From the NCBI RefSeq assembly GCF_028748105.1, contig NZ_CP118168.1:992001-1056000 (forward strand): DNA of 64,000 nt. The letters run 5' to 3'. Made by a program: the position numbers and the translations under genes. Below, one piece after another: positions 16,795 through 25,736 of the stretch; within the stretch, counting starts at the first letter, position 1, and each line of letters opens with the position of its first letter. Source of the stretch: Entomospira nematocerorum (GTDB taxonomy: Bacteria > Spirochaetota > Spirochaetia > WRBN01). The notes beneath the pieces were generated by a model. The model saw nothing but the letters and a program-made list of their open reading frames with translations, did no database searches and was not told the origin of the DNA.

Positions 16795-18336
16795 ATGGCT
16801 GGAAATAAGAATTTTTTTGCACTAATTTTAGATTTACTTGTTGGTAATAAAAATGATCCCGAAAAAGAGAAAGCACGTATGCTTCGTGGCGTGGAAGCAA
16901 TCTTGAAGAAAAGAAGTAAATACTTTAAAGTTGGTTCACTGCAGGTTCAGGGAGGGATGGCTCGATTTTTTCATGATATCTATACGGTTGTTGGTCCTGC
17001 ATCATCATCTTTGGAGAATATGGTTAAGTCACAGCAAGTACGTGCATTAGTGATTGAGTCCTTCCTGTCAAAAGAGTCGCAAAAGACAATTGCACTTTTA
17101 CGTGGCGAAGAAATTGATAAGGTATATGCTAAAATGCGTAATGCCGAGGCACTAAAAAGCCATATTTTATCAGGGGTTGGGGAAGTTAGTGATTTATTAA
17201 GTAATCCACAGATAGCCAATCAAATTAATCTTGTATATTCCTATTTGATCTCATTTGGGGAGTTTTGTACCTACGATTATTTTTACTTACTACATAAATT
17301 TGATGATAGTTACCCTGAAAATCATTATAAATATAAACCAACGTTTCATCCCGTTGCTGTTTCGAGTATGATTGATGCTTTAGATGAATTTTTACATATT
17401 GCACTGGGGGTTTCTGGTGGTATTGATTGGAATAAAGTTTTTTCAATACTTGAACAGTATCGAGGTTCCAATATCGTTAATAGAACCGCTTTTGATAAGG
17501 TGATTGTTAGTACAAGAGAGATGCTTCAGGATGAGACATTACAATTAATACTACGACTTGCAAAACAAGATCCTTATTACGAGGCTATATATAAGCCATC
17601 GACTATTGATATTACAAAACCCTATATTGCAGGACTGACGGATGAGGCAAATAAGCAAATTGGACGGGTAGTCTCTTTAGAGCGTAGTCGCTTGATGTCT
17701 AAGGTATTACAGGAAATCTTTAATACAACAGAAGTGAGTTCTTTCTTGAAAAATTATACAAAAGATAAGAACAATAGTATGTTTTTAGGTAAAGGCGTAT
17801 TAGAGTATCAATATCATGAAGTTTTGAATACCGCTGTATTGTTCAATTATGAGTATCTACAAAAAGATGTAAAAAATTTAGTTGATTTGCTAATTTTAAA
17901 GGGAAAGTGGTCTCAAAATATGCATTATCGTGAATTTTCTGATGCATTCCAGGCACTACTATCAAGTGCTGATGAAATTTTAGCATTTGATGCTATTTTA
18001 ACGGATGAGAGCACTCGAATGACAAGACTTCGAAATGCATTACGCTCAGTAGATAGAGATAAATTTGCTAAAAATACTGTTAATGGAATTGTTGAAGAGA
18101 TTAATAATGAAGCACGCAGTGTTATGATGAAAATTGCAAGTAATTATACTATACTAGGTCGCTATTTAAAGGTATATATTGAAGATTATAAGCTACAGTT
18201 GAAGAGTGAAATTGTAATCAACTGGCGTGAAATCGAAAAAGCTTCTGATCGGCAGAATCTAGGTAAATTTATGGTTGAGCTATATACCAAAATTTATTAT
18301 CTTGTCCAAATGTTCCAGCAATTTAGCAGTAAATAG
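16795..18336 (+). CDS. Large protein of unknown function, spirochaete type (DUF5312-like)
   Basis: 513 residues, mostly helical and apparently soluble, with no signal peptide and no convincing membrane segment. It begins with a conserved-looking basic start (residues 2-30) followed by KKRSKYFKVGSLQVQGGMA. I associate it from memory with DUF5312, a family found in Treponema and relatives; I could not test this. No catalytic motif is recognisable. The ATG at 16795 follows GAAGGA. It stands alone after pyrR (109-bp gap) and ends at a strong bidirectional terminator. Confidence 0.65.
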   Translation: MAGNKNFFALILDLLVGNKNDPEKEKARMLRGVEAILKKRSKYFKVGSLQVQGGMARFFHDIYTVVGPASSSLENMVKSQQVRALVIESFLSKESQKTIALLRGEEIDKVYAKMRNAEALKSHILSGVGEVSDLLSNPQIANQINLVYSYLISFGEFCTYDYFYLLHKFDDSYPENHYKYKPTFHPVAVSSMIDALDEFLHIALGVSGGIDWNKVFSILEQYRGSNIVNRTAFDKVIVSTREMLQDETLQLILRLAKQDPYYEAIYKPSTIDITKPYIAGLTDEANKQIGRVVSLERSRLMSKVLQEIFNTTEVSSFLKNYTKDKNNSMFLGKGVLEYQYHEVLNTAVLFNYEYLQKDVKNLVDLLILKGKWSQNMHYREFSDAFQALLSSADEILAFDAILTDESTRMTRLRNALRSVDRDKFAKNTVNGIVEEINNEARSVMMKIASNYTILGRYLKVYIEDYKLQLKSEIVINWREIEKASDRQNLGKFMVELYTKIYYLVQMFQQFSSK

Positions 18337-18361
18337 TTCTTATAGAATGAATGTTCGTTGA

Positions 18362-18423
18362 TAGATATAGAAATAAAAAAAGAGGATGTAATAAACATCC
18401 TCTTTTTTTTATTTCTATATCTA
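18362..18423. terminator. Bidirectional terminator, nearly perfect 28-bp palindrome
   Basis: Arms 18362-18389 and 18395-18423 pair over TAGATATAGAAAT, seven A against eight T, and GAGGATGT/ACATCCTC around an AATAA loop, with only one unpaired base. Read from either side it gives a GC-containing stem followed by a U tract. It separates the convergent genes at 16795-18336 and 18421-20865 and its right end includes the glgP stop codon. Confidence 0.9.
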
Positions 18424-20865
18424 CTTTTGTGGATTAGGTTTGATATGCCAAATTTCATCAGCATACTGTTTTATTGTGCGATCAGAGGAGAATTTTCCTG
18501 ATCGAGCAATGTTGATAAGTGCCATTTTAGCCCATTTTTTTTCATCAAGATAGGCTTGTTCTAGTTTTTTATTAGCACTTAAGTAGGGTCTAAAGTCTTT
18601 TAATACCATATACTTATCAGGAGGATTTCCATCTACACCAAAGAGAAGACTTTGATAGATTGGTTCAAACATATGAATATTTTCTGTAGCAAAAATAGGA
18701 TCATGTAATGCTTCAACAACAGCACTGAGTTCAGCATCGTGTGCTAAGAGTTGCTGAGGATTATAACTCATTTTATGCTGGTTTACCTCTTCGGCAGTTA
18801 ATCCGAAGATGAAGGCGTTTTCATGGCCAACAAGTTCTAAAATCTCAACATTTGCACCATCTAAGGTACCAAGAGTGATTGCTCCATTCATCATAAATTT
18901 CATATTACCGGTACCAGATGCTTCATAGCCTGCCGTGGATATTTGTTCAGAAACATCAGCGGCGGGGAAGATTTTTTCAGCTAAGCTTACACGATAGTTC
19001 TCCATGAAGACTACCTTAATTTTATTACTTACAACTGGATCATTATTCACAACATCTGCAATCGCATTGATAAGACGAATAATAAGTTTAGCTTGATGAT
19101 ATCCACTAGCAGCTTTGGCACCAAAAATAAATGTGCGAGGTACAATGGAGTAATTAGGATCAGCTTTAAGACGCTGATAGAGATAAATGATATGCAAAGC
19201 ATTGAGTAGTTGTCTCTTGTATTCATGAAGACGCTTAATCTGTACATCGAAGATTGACGAGGTGTTTATTTTAATATTATTATGTCTTGCAATATATTCA
19301 GCTAAAATTTGTTTATCTTTTGCTTTAATCGCAAGAAATTCCCTTTGTGCTGTTGGATCTTCAGCGTATGCTTCGAGCTTCGATATTTCATTTAAATCTT
19401 TGATCCAAGCATCACCAATACGTTTAGTAATAAATTCAGAGAGTGCTGGATTCGCTTTTAGTAGCCATCTTCGCTGTGTAACACCATTGGTTTTATTGTT
19501 GAATTTATCAGGAAATAGCTCATACCAAAGACGTAATTCTTGTGTTTTTAATAGGTTCGTATGGAGCTCCGCTACTCCGTTAATAGAGTGAGATCCCACG
19601 ATAGCAAGCCAAGCCATCTTGATGACCCCATCGCTGATAATCTCCATTTCTTTGTGTCGCTGCCAATCACCTGGAAATATTTGATGTAGATAATGTAAAA
19701 AACGTCGATTGATTTCTTCGATAATTTGGTAAATACGAGGAAGCAGTGGTGCAAAAATATTGATAGGCCACTTTTCTAACGCTTCAGCTAGCAGAGTATG
19801 ATTGGTGTAAGCAAATGTACGAATACAAATTTGCCATGCAGAATCCCAGTTTAAATGTTCTTCATCAACAAGAATACGCATAAGTTCAGGAATCGCAACA
19901 ACAGGATGTGTATCATTAAGCTGAATTGCTACAGCATCTGGAAGCTTGGAAAAGTCTTTACCCCATTGTTTCTTAAATCTACGAATTAAGTCAGTCATAC
20001 CGGCAGATACAAAGAAATATTGTTGACGTAATCGTAGTTGTTTACCGCCAACAGTATTGTCATTGGGATAGAGAACGCGACTAATGTTTTCAGCTTGAAT
20101 TTCTTTTGCTACCGCACGGCTATATTCTCCTGCCTGAAATAGATCAAGATCAAATCCATCCGGTGAGACCGCTTCCCATAGTCTTAGGGTCACGACAGTT
20201 TTTGTATTATATCCAGGGACTGGAAGATCGTAGGGAACAGCAATAACAGATTCATAATCATAAAGATGGAAGTAGTTGTGATTATCTTTCCCTTTTTCAA
20301 TAGCAACACGTCCCCAAAATTTCACCTCTACAGCTTCGTCTGGACGATGAATAGATGCAACATCACCATGTTCTAGCCAGTTATCTGGTTTTTCTACTTG
20401 ATAGCCATTGACAATTTTTTGTTCAAACATTCCGTAGCGATAGCGAATACCATATCCCATAGAGGGGTAGTCACCAGTTGCAAGGCTATCTAAAAAACAT
20501 GCAGCAAGTCTGCCAAGTCCACCATTGCCTAATCCGGCATCTGCCTCCGCTTCCTCGAGTGCATTCATATTGATTCCTAGTTTTTGAGCTGCCTCACCAG
20601 CTTCTTCATAGACACCCATATTGATGAGAGCATTACTAAGCCATCGACCCATGAGGAATTCAGCAGAAAAATAGTAAGCCATTTTAGCTTTTTGCTTGTT
20701 CCAATGGTGCATGGTGTTTGTCCAATTGTTTTTGAGAAGACCTAAGGCTTCTCTGCTGAAGACGTAGTGAAGTTCTTCTAGCGAAGCCTCAGATAATGTT
20801 TTAAAAAAGTCGACTGAGACACGTTTTTCAATATCTCGTAGCCACTCTTCTTCATTAATTGTCAT
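18421..20865 (-). CDS. glgP: Glycogen/maltodextrin phosphorylase
   Basis: Releases glucose-1-phosphate from alpha-1,4-glucans by phosphorolysis using PLP. The 814-residue product has the normal length and motifs: DAGLGNGGLGRLAACFLDS near residue 110, VAIQLNDTHP near 315, and the PLP lysine in EASGTGNMKF near 650. The start at 20865 has an AAAAGGAGA ribosome binding site. It follows the acyl-CoA synthetase gene by 56 bp on the same strand. galU at 38409 is the only other obvious sugar-nucleotide step in the window, so storage metabolism is only partly visible. Confidence 0.95.
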   Translation of the reverse strand: MTINEEEWLRDIEKRVSVDFFKTLSEASLEELHYVFSREALGLLKNNWTNTMHHWNKQKAKMAYYFSAEFLMGRWLSNALINMGVYEEAGEAAQKLGINMNALEEAEADAGLGNGGLGRLAACFLDSLATGDYPSMGYGIRYRYGMFEQKIVNGYQVEKPDNWLEHGDVASIHRPDEAVEVKFWGRVAIEKGKDNHNYFHLYDYESVIAVPYDLPVPGYNTKTVVTLRLWEAVSPDGFDLDLFQAGEYSRAVAKEIQAENISRVLYPNDNTVGGKQLRLRQQYFFVSAGMTDLIRRFKKQWGKDFSKLPDAVAIQLNDTHPVVAIPELMRILVDEEHLNWDSAWQICIRTFAYTNHTLLAEALEKWPINIFAPLLPRIYQIIEEINRRFLHYLHQIFPGDWQRHKEMEIISDGVIKMAWLAIVGSHSINGVAELHTNLLKTQELRLWYELFPDKFNNKTNGVTQRRWLLKANPALSEFITKRIGDAWIKDLNEISKLEAYAEDPTAQREFLAIKAKDKQILAEYIARHNNIKINTSSIFDVQIKRLHEYKRQLLNALHIIYLYQRLKADPNYSIVPRTFIFGAKAASGYHQAKLIIRLINAIADVVNNDPVVSNKIKVVFMENYRVSLAEKIFPAADVSEQISTAGYEASGTGNMKFMMNGAITLGTLDGANVEILELVGHENAFIFGLTAEEVNQHKMSYNPQQLLAHDAELSAVVEALHDPIFATENIHMFEPIYQSLLFGVDGNPPDKYMVLKDFRPYLSANKKLEQAYLDEKKWAKMALINIARSGKFSSDRTIKQYADEIWHIKPNPQK

Positions 20866-20921
20866 ATTGACATCTCCTTTTATTTAATTTATATATTGAA
20901 TCTAGAATTTGCAAATGGTTC

Positions 20922-22649
20922 TTACATGAGGATCTTACCGATATCCTTTTGAACAGTGTGGCGTCGAATTTTTTTTGTTCCCGTGAGTTCCATTGGCGTA
21001 TCAATAATACGCACACGCATGATACGTTGATAGCTATTAAGATGTTTGTTGCCACTGCGTACAACACCTAGTATAGCATTTTCAATCTCTGTTGGGGTAC
21101 TTTGCTTAAAAAACTCCATATTGGGATAGATAACGGCTTCAATGCCTTCACTTTTTAGATCAGGATTAGCAATATAGCCTCTGACCATAACCTGTTCAAT
21201 TTCTTTATTAAGCTGGAAAATGTCTTCAACTTCTTCTGGGCTTACATTCTTTCCACCTTCGGTAACAATAATATTTTTGGATCGTCCCGTGATGTAGACA
21301 AAGCCATTACTATCAATATAGCCAAGATCTCCGGTTTTGAAATATCCTTCTGAAGTAAATGCATCTGCAGTAGCCTCAGGGTTCTTGTAGTAACCTTCAA
21401 ATACCATGGGACCTTGTACTGCAATTTCACCATTGCCCTGTTCGTCTACGTTATGAATAATGATGTCCGTCATATCTGTTGGAAGACCAATGGATTTATA
21501 CTTATTGTTGTTGGTAGGATTGAGTGTAATAATGGGAGATGTTTCTGTCAATCCGTATCCCTGCACGCATTGGAGTCCTAACTGATTGAAGAGATTGATA
21601 GTTGTCGGAGGAATAGGTCCCCCTCCAGAAATTAACAGGTTAACACCGTAGAGATTAGCTTTTTTTAGTACAAATCCTAGGAGCTTTTTGCCAATATTTT
21701 TGTTAAAAAGGCTTATACTTACACCATTAATACTCATAAGAGTACGAACTAATGCATAGCTGATAATTCCTTTTTTACGTACATTTTCTAAAATTCCTTG
21801 TAGAAGCTTATTAAATAGTAGCGGAATTCCAGCGATGATAGTAACTTGATTTTTTGATAAATCTTTCATCATTTGTGTAATGACAATACCTTTAGCAAAG
21901 GCGATACTCGCACCATTTGTCAGTGGAGTAATGAGCGATGATTGCATACAATATGTGTGGTGTATAGGAAGGATTGCATAGAACATATCCTCTGGAGAAA
22001 AGAAGATGTTGGTAGCTAAATAGTATGCATCTGAAACTAGATTACGGTGTGTGAGCATAACTCCTTTTTCCTTGCCCGTGGTTCCAGAAGTAAAAAGTAT
22101 TGCTGCTAGAGTTTCATCACCATAGGTTGGAATAGGTGCAAATGGGGTTGATGATGTCAGGTGATTAAGAATATACTGGTCACTTTTAGGAGATAAGGAT
22201 AAATTTTTGGGAGCATATTCTGAACCAAATCCTTGATCGAGTAACTCCTGATCAGCTATAACAAGTTGGATATTAGCACGTTGACATAGTGCGTTGTTTT
22301 TTTCCACAGTAGATCCTGCATCTAGTGGAATAGAGACTGCTTCTGCGCAAGCGATTGCAAAAAAAGATAACGCCCATTCAGGACTATTATTCCCACATAT
22401 CGCAATACTATCTCCAGGTTTAACACCGAGTTTGTGTTTAAGAATATATGCAATTTTTTGAACCGTTTCCATTACTTCTTTATAAGTCATCGCAAAAGGA
22501 TTTTGATCATCGAGTACGGTAAAGCAAAGACGTTCAGCATAAGTTTGACTTGAGGCGTGAAGCATTTGCACTAATGTAGGCCAATTTTCACTATATTGTC
22601 GTTTATGATTAGGGTCTGGTGCATATGTTAAGTGCGTTTTAGTTTTCAT
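20922..22649 (-). CDS. AMP-forming long-chain acyl-CoA synthetase family protein
   Basis: Adenylates a carboxylic acid, probably a fatty acid, and transfers it to CoA. The 575-residue protein has the P-loop-like LFTSGTTGKEKGVMLTHRN near residue 190, the QGYGLTETSP motif near 355, the TGDLGYID motif near 440 and a C-terminal Lys domain. Substrate cannot be fixed from motifs; similarity to FadD15-like spirochaete enzymes suggests long-chain acids taken from the host. The start at 22649 follows GAGGGAG. It is the first gene of a unit with glgP and diverges from a TPR gene. Confidence 0.85.
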   Translation of the reverse strand: MKTKTHLTYAPDPNHKRQYSENWPTLVQMLHASSQTYAERLCFTVLDDQNPFAMTYKEVMETVQKIAYILKHKLGVKPGDSIAICGNNSPEWALSFFAIACAEAVSIPLDAGSTVEKNNALCQRANIQLVIADQELLDQGFGSEYAPKNLSLSPKSDQYILNHLTSSTPFAPIPTYGDETLAAILFTSGTTGKEKGVMLTHRNLVSDAYYLATNIFFSPEDMFYAILPIHHTYCMQSSLITPLTNGASIAFAKGIVITQMMKDLSKNQVTIIAGIPLLFNKLLQGILENVRKKGIISYALVRTLMSINGVSISLFNKNIGKKLLGFVLKKANLYGVNLLISGGGPIPPTTINLFNQLGLQCVQGYGLTETSPIITLNPTNNNKYKSIGLPTDMTDIIIHNVDEQGNGEIAVQGPMVFEGYYKNPEATADAFTSEGYFKTGDLGYIDSNGFVYITGRSKNIIVTEGGKNVSPEEVEDIFQLNKEIEQVMVRGYIANPDLKSEGIEAVIYPNMEFFKQSTPTEIENAILGVVRSGNKHLNSYQRIMRVRIIDTPMELTGTKKIRRHTVQKDIGKILM

Positions 22650-22827
22650 TAATGTTAAACTCCCTCTTTCATGGAAAATCTATTTAATACACTGTGTATG
22701 GTTATAACAGTCTTTAAAGAGTATACACCATTTTGCTTTAAGGTAAAATATATTTCGGTAAAAAACATAAAAAAATATGAATAGATATCATATCTAAATA
22801 GAATTTTATATCATTGTATTGGGATTG

Positions 22828-22856
22828 TTGACATATTGACTTGCATGAAATATAAT
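22828..22856 (+). promoter_or_regulatory. Perfect consensus sigma-70 promoter for TPR gene
   Basis: TTGACA (22828-22833), exactly 17 bp, TATAAT (22851-22856). Both hexamers match the sigma-70 consensus fully. A start near 22863 rules out the in-frame start codon at 22836 and supports the ATG at 22881, which follows AGAGGAG in the leader. Confidence 0.85.
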
Positions 22857-22880
22857 AAAAATAAGAGGAGATTCGCTTGT

Positions 22881-23612
22881 ATGATGAAAGGAATATCTAT
22901 GATATTGGTCTTTTTAATAGGGTTATTGATGGGATCGCATAGCTTTGGTCTTCATCAAGATAGTGCCGAATCCGTACGCATAGAGATCGAAAATCAGACA
23001 AAGCGTTTTTACAGTACATCAAACTCTAAGGAGCGAGCGTATGTTCTTTTTGAGCGTGCAAAGCTCTATAATTATCTCGGTGATACTGATCGAACAATTC
23101 ATGATTTAACGAGTGCTATTCAATTATATCCATCCTTTATTGATGCTTACTATGCACGAGGATCAGTTTTTAATAATGCTGGACTACCAGAAAAAGCACT
23201 GGAAGATCTTGATATAATTTTACGTATGGCACCAAATCATGAACATGCATTGCGAACCCGTGCTGCGGTATATATGGCCTTAGAGCAGTATCAGCTGGCA
23301 TTGGAGGATATGAATAAGCTCCTTAGTAGGAATGATAGAATTGGTGATCTTTTTTATCAGCGTAGTTTAATTCTTATGCACATAGGGAATTTTGATGAGG
23401 CTATTTTTGATTTGGCCAGAGCTATTCAGTTGAATCCAGATAATGGACAGTTCTTGTTAACACGTGGTTCTTTATTATTAAAGATAGGGAGATTTAGCGA
23501 GGCGAAGGCCGATCTAGAGATGCTACATGCTGCTATGCCGGATAATGTAGAGATTTCAACGCTCTTAAAAATGGCAGAGGCAGGTATTTTATATCAAGCA
23601 CAGTTTGAATAG
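22881..23612 (+). CDS. TPR-repeat protein with N-terminal signal/anchor
   Basis: 243 residues. The N-terminal MMKGISMILVFLIGLLMG is a signal peptide or membrane anchor with no lipobox. From about residue 45 there are at least four tetratricopeptide repeats, for example AYYARGSVFNNAGLPEKALEDL and LFYQRSLILMHIGNFDEAI, ending near 225. TPR proteins act as protein-interaction scaffolds; this one probably works in the periplasm. The start was chosen from the consensus promoter just upstream. It is a single gene, convergent with the helicase gene 21 bp later. Confidence 0.85.
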   Translation: MMKGISMILVFLIGLLMGSHSFGLHQDSAESVRIEIENQTKRFYSTSNSKERAYVLFERAKLYNYLGDTDRTIHDLTSAIQLYPSFIDAYYARGSVFNNAGLPEKALEDLDIILRMAPNHEHALRTRAAVYMALEQYQLALEDMNKLLSRNDRIGDLFYQRSLILMHIGNFDEAIFDLARAIQLNPDNGQFLLTRGSLLLKIGRFSEAKADLEMLHAAMPDNVEISTLLKMAEAGILYQAQFE

Positions 23613-23633
23613 TGTTCACTAAGGTGAGATGAT

Positions 23634-25736
23634 TTACTCTGTATCGGGCATGATAACCGGTTCTAAGTAACGAAATTCGGGTAAAAAGGTGGCAGTTTTT
23701 GTTTCAAATTGTATGGTAAGCACAAGATGTCCTGCCTTACTAAATTTACTACTAAGAATAAGTCCTACGCCGTAATCTTCATCACGTACCCACCGACCTA
23801 CGGTGTAGATTTGTTGTGCGGTTGATACCTGTGATGATTCCGCGTATTGGGTTGAAGTATGGTTTATTACTGCTACATGAGATTCATGGTATAGTTCTTG
23901 TAAAAACTGACTTGGCTGTTGATAGAGGGATCGGCCATGAAGATAACGTCTTTGGGCATAGCTTAAAAAAAGATTTTTTTTTGCACGAGTCATGGCAACG
24001 TAGCAGAGTCGCCGTTCTTCCTCGATCTCTGCGTCATTAGTGGGGTTGAATGGATCGAATTTCGGGAAAAGTTGTTGCTCCATGCCTGTTACAAAGACTG
24101 TGTTATACTCCAGACCTTTTGTATTATGGATGGTAATCAGCTTAATGCGAGTAGCTATGTTTACATCGTCAGTTGATTCAGCTTGGAGACTAATATTCTC
24201 TAGACAATACCCCAAAGATTCTGCATTATTTTCATAAGATAATAGGAGTTTTTGTACTTCATAGATATTTTGTAATCGGTCTGTACCATCTGCAAGATCT
24301 TTGGATTTATAATAATCAATAACACCTAAGGAAACTACAAGATGCATAAATAACTGCGGAAGAGATACCTCGGAGCCTAGCGTTTTTTTTACAGTATCGT
24401 ATACATCTGCTATAAGTAATAAGGCTTGCTTAGCTTTTTTATGTACAGGAGCTTCTATTGCACTTTGTAGTAATGTCTCTCCTTGATGCTCATGATGGTA
24501 TGCTATAATGGTTTGGATAGATTTTTTGCCAATACCGCGACTTGGTGTAGCTAGCAAACGACTAAAGGCCATCTCATCAACTGGATTAATGAGGAGTGTC
24601 AAGATTGATATGACTAATTTAACCTCTTCGCGTGCAAAAAATTTGATACTCCCAATCACTTGATAGGATAATCTATGCTCTGCTAATGTTTTTTCAAAAC
24701 TTCTACTTTGAGCATTTGTTCTATATAGAATTGCAATATCATCATCTTGATAGTTGGTTTGTATTTGCTTAACGATCCATGCAGACTCATTATCCTCAGT
24801 TTCAAACTGATGAATTTCAACTTTTTGTGATGATGCAGGTTTTGATGTAAAGAGATGTTTGCCAAAGCGTTGTGTGTTGTAAGCGATGAGCTGGTTTGCT
24901 GATGCTAAAATATGTACCTCTGAGCGATAATTTTCTTCTAATTTAATAATTTCTACGGGAGTAAAACGTTCCTGAAACGTGAGAATTGCCGTGGTATCTG
25001 CCCCCCGAAAGTTGTATATAGATTGATCTTCATCTCCTACGACTGTTAGGAACGTAGTTTCGGAAATAATACTCTCTAATAGTGCTGCTTGGGTTCGATT
25101 TGTGTCTTGATATTCATCGACAAGGATTGCTTGCCACTGTTGTTGTACGATGGCTCTGACTGTAGGATTTTGCTGCAGGATAAGTAGAGGAAGATAGAGG
25201 AGATCGCCAAAGTCAACGCTATTATTATTGTGTAAATGTGCTTGATAAGCTTGAAAAACTTGTTGGAATTGATCTGGATTTTGGTGTACTTGGTGAAATT
25301 CATTGATAGTTAATGCATAGTCTTTTGCACGATTAATATAGTAACGCCATTCATTGAGTTGAGATTGAGGCTCATCGGGATATAAACGTTTAAGTGTTGC
25401 TATTTGATCTGTATCATCATAAATAGAAAAAAATTTATTTAGGCCAATGTAGCTTCCATATTGTCGTAGAAATTTTGCTCCAAAGCTATGAAAAGTTGTA
25501 AAAGTAACATTTCGAGTTCTCGAGTAAAGATTGAGACAGCGATGTTCCATCTCTTTAGCTGCTTTATTTGTGAATGTTAGTGCTATAATTGAACTTGGGG
25601 CAATGTTAAGACTCTCTATTAAGTAAAGAATTCGCTGTGTGATGACATAGGTCTTACCTGATCCAGCACCGGCCAACACCAATGAACGTAAGCTCTTAGA
25701 GATGATGGCTGATAGTTGTTTACTGTTGGGTTGCAT
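23634..25736 (-). CDS. UvrD/PcrA/Rep family 3'-5' DNA helicase
   Basis: Superfamily 1A helicase for DNA repair or replication restart. The 700-residue product starts MQPNSKQLSAI and shows motif I GAGSGKTYVITQRI (residues 23-36), DEYQDTN, GDEDQSIYNFRGA, LEENYRS, and the late VAMTRAKKNLFLSYA. The start at 25736 overlaps the transglycosylase gene by 17 nt; a longer frame to 25823 adds residues with no similarity. The C-terminal 40 residues contain a VGRWVRDEDYGVGLI segment like the PcrA RNA-polymerase-binding end, which favours PcrA over Rep, but I leave the symbol open. Confidence 0.92.
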   Translation of the reverse strand: MQPNSKQLSAIISKSLRSLVLAGAGSGKTYVITQRILYLIESLNIAPSSIIALTFTNKAAKEMEHRCLNLYSRTRNVTFTTFHSFGAKFLRQYGSYIGLNKFFSIYDDTDQIATLKRLYPDEPQSQLNEWRYYINRAKDYALTINEFHQVHQNPDQFQQVFQAYQAHLHNNNSVDFGDLLYLPLLILQQNPTVRAIVQQQWQAILVDEYQDTNRTQAALLESIISETTFLTVVGDEDQSIYNFRGADTTAILTFQERFTPVEIIKLEENYRSEVHILASANQLIAYNTQRFGKHLFTSKPASSQKVEIHQFETEDNESAWIVKQIQTNYQDDDIAILYRTNAQSRSFEKTLAEHRLSYQVIGSIKFFAREEVKLVISILTLLINPVDEMAFSRLLATPSRGIGKKSIQTIIAYHHEHQGETLLQSAIEAPVHKKAKQALLLIADVYDTVKKTLGSEVSLPQLFMHLVVSLGVIDYYKSKDLADGTDRLQNIYEVQKLLLSYENNAESLGYCLENISLQAESTDDVNIATRIKLITIHNTKGLEYNTVFVTGMEQQLFPKFDPFNPTNDAEIEEERRLCYVAMTRAKKNLFLSYAQRRYLHGRSLYQQPSQFLQELYHESHVAVINHTSTQYAESSQVSTAQQIYTVGRWVRDEDYGVGLILSSKFSKAGHLVLTIQFETKTATFLPEFRYLEPVIMPDTE

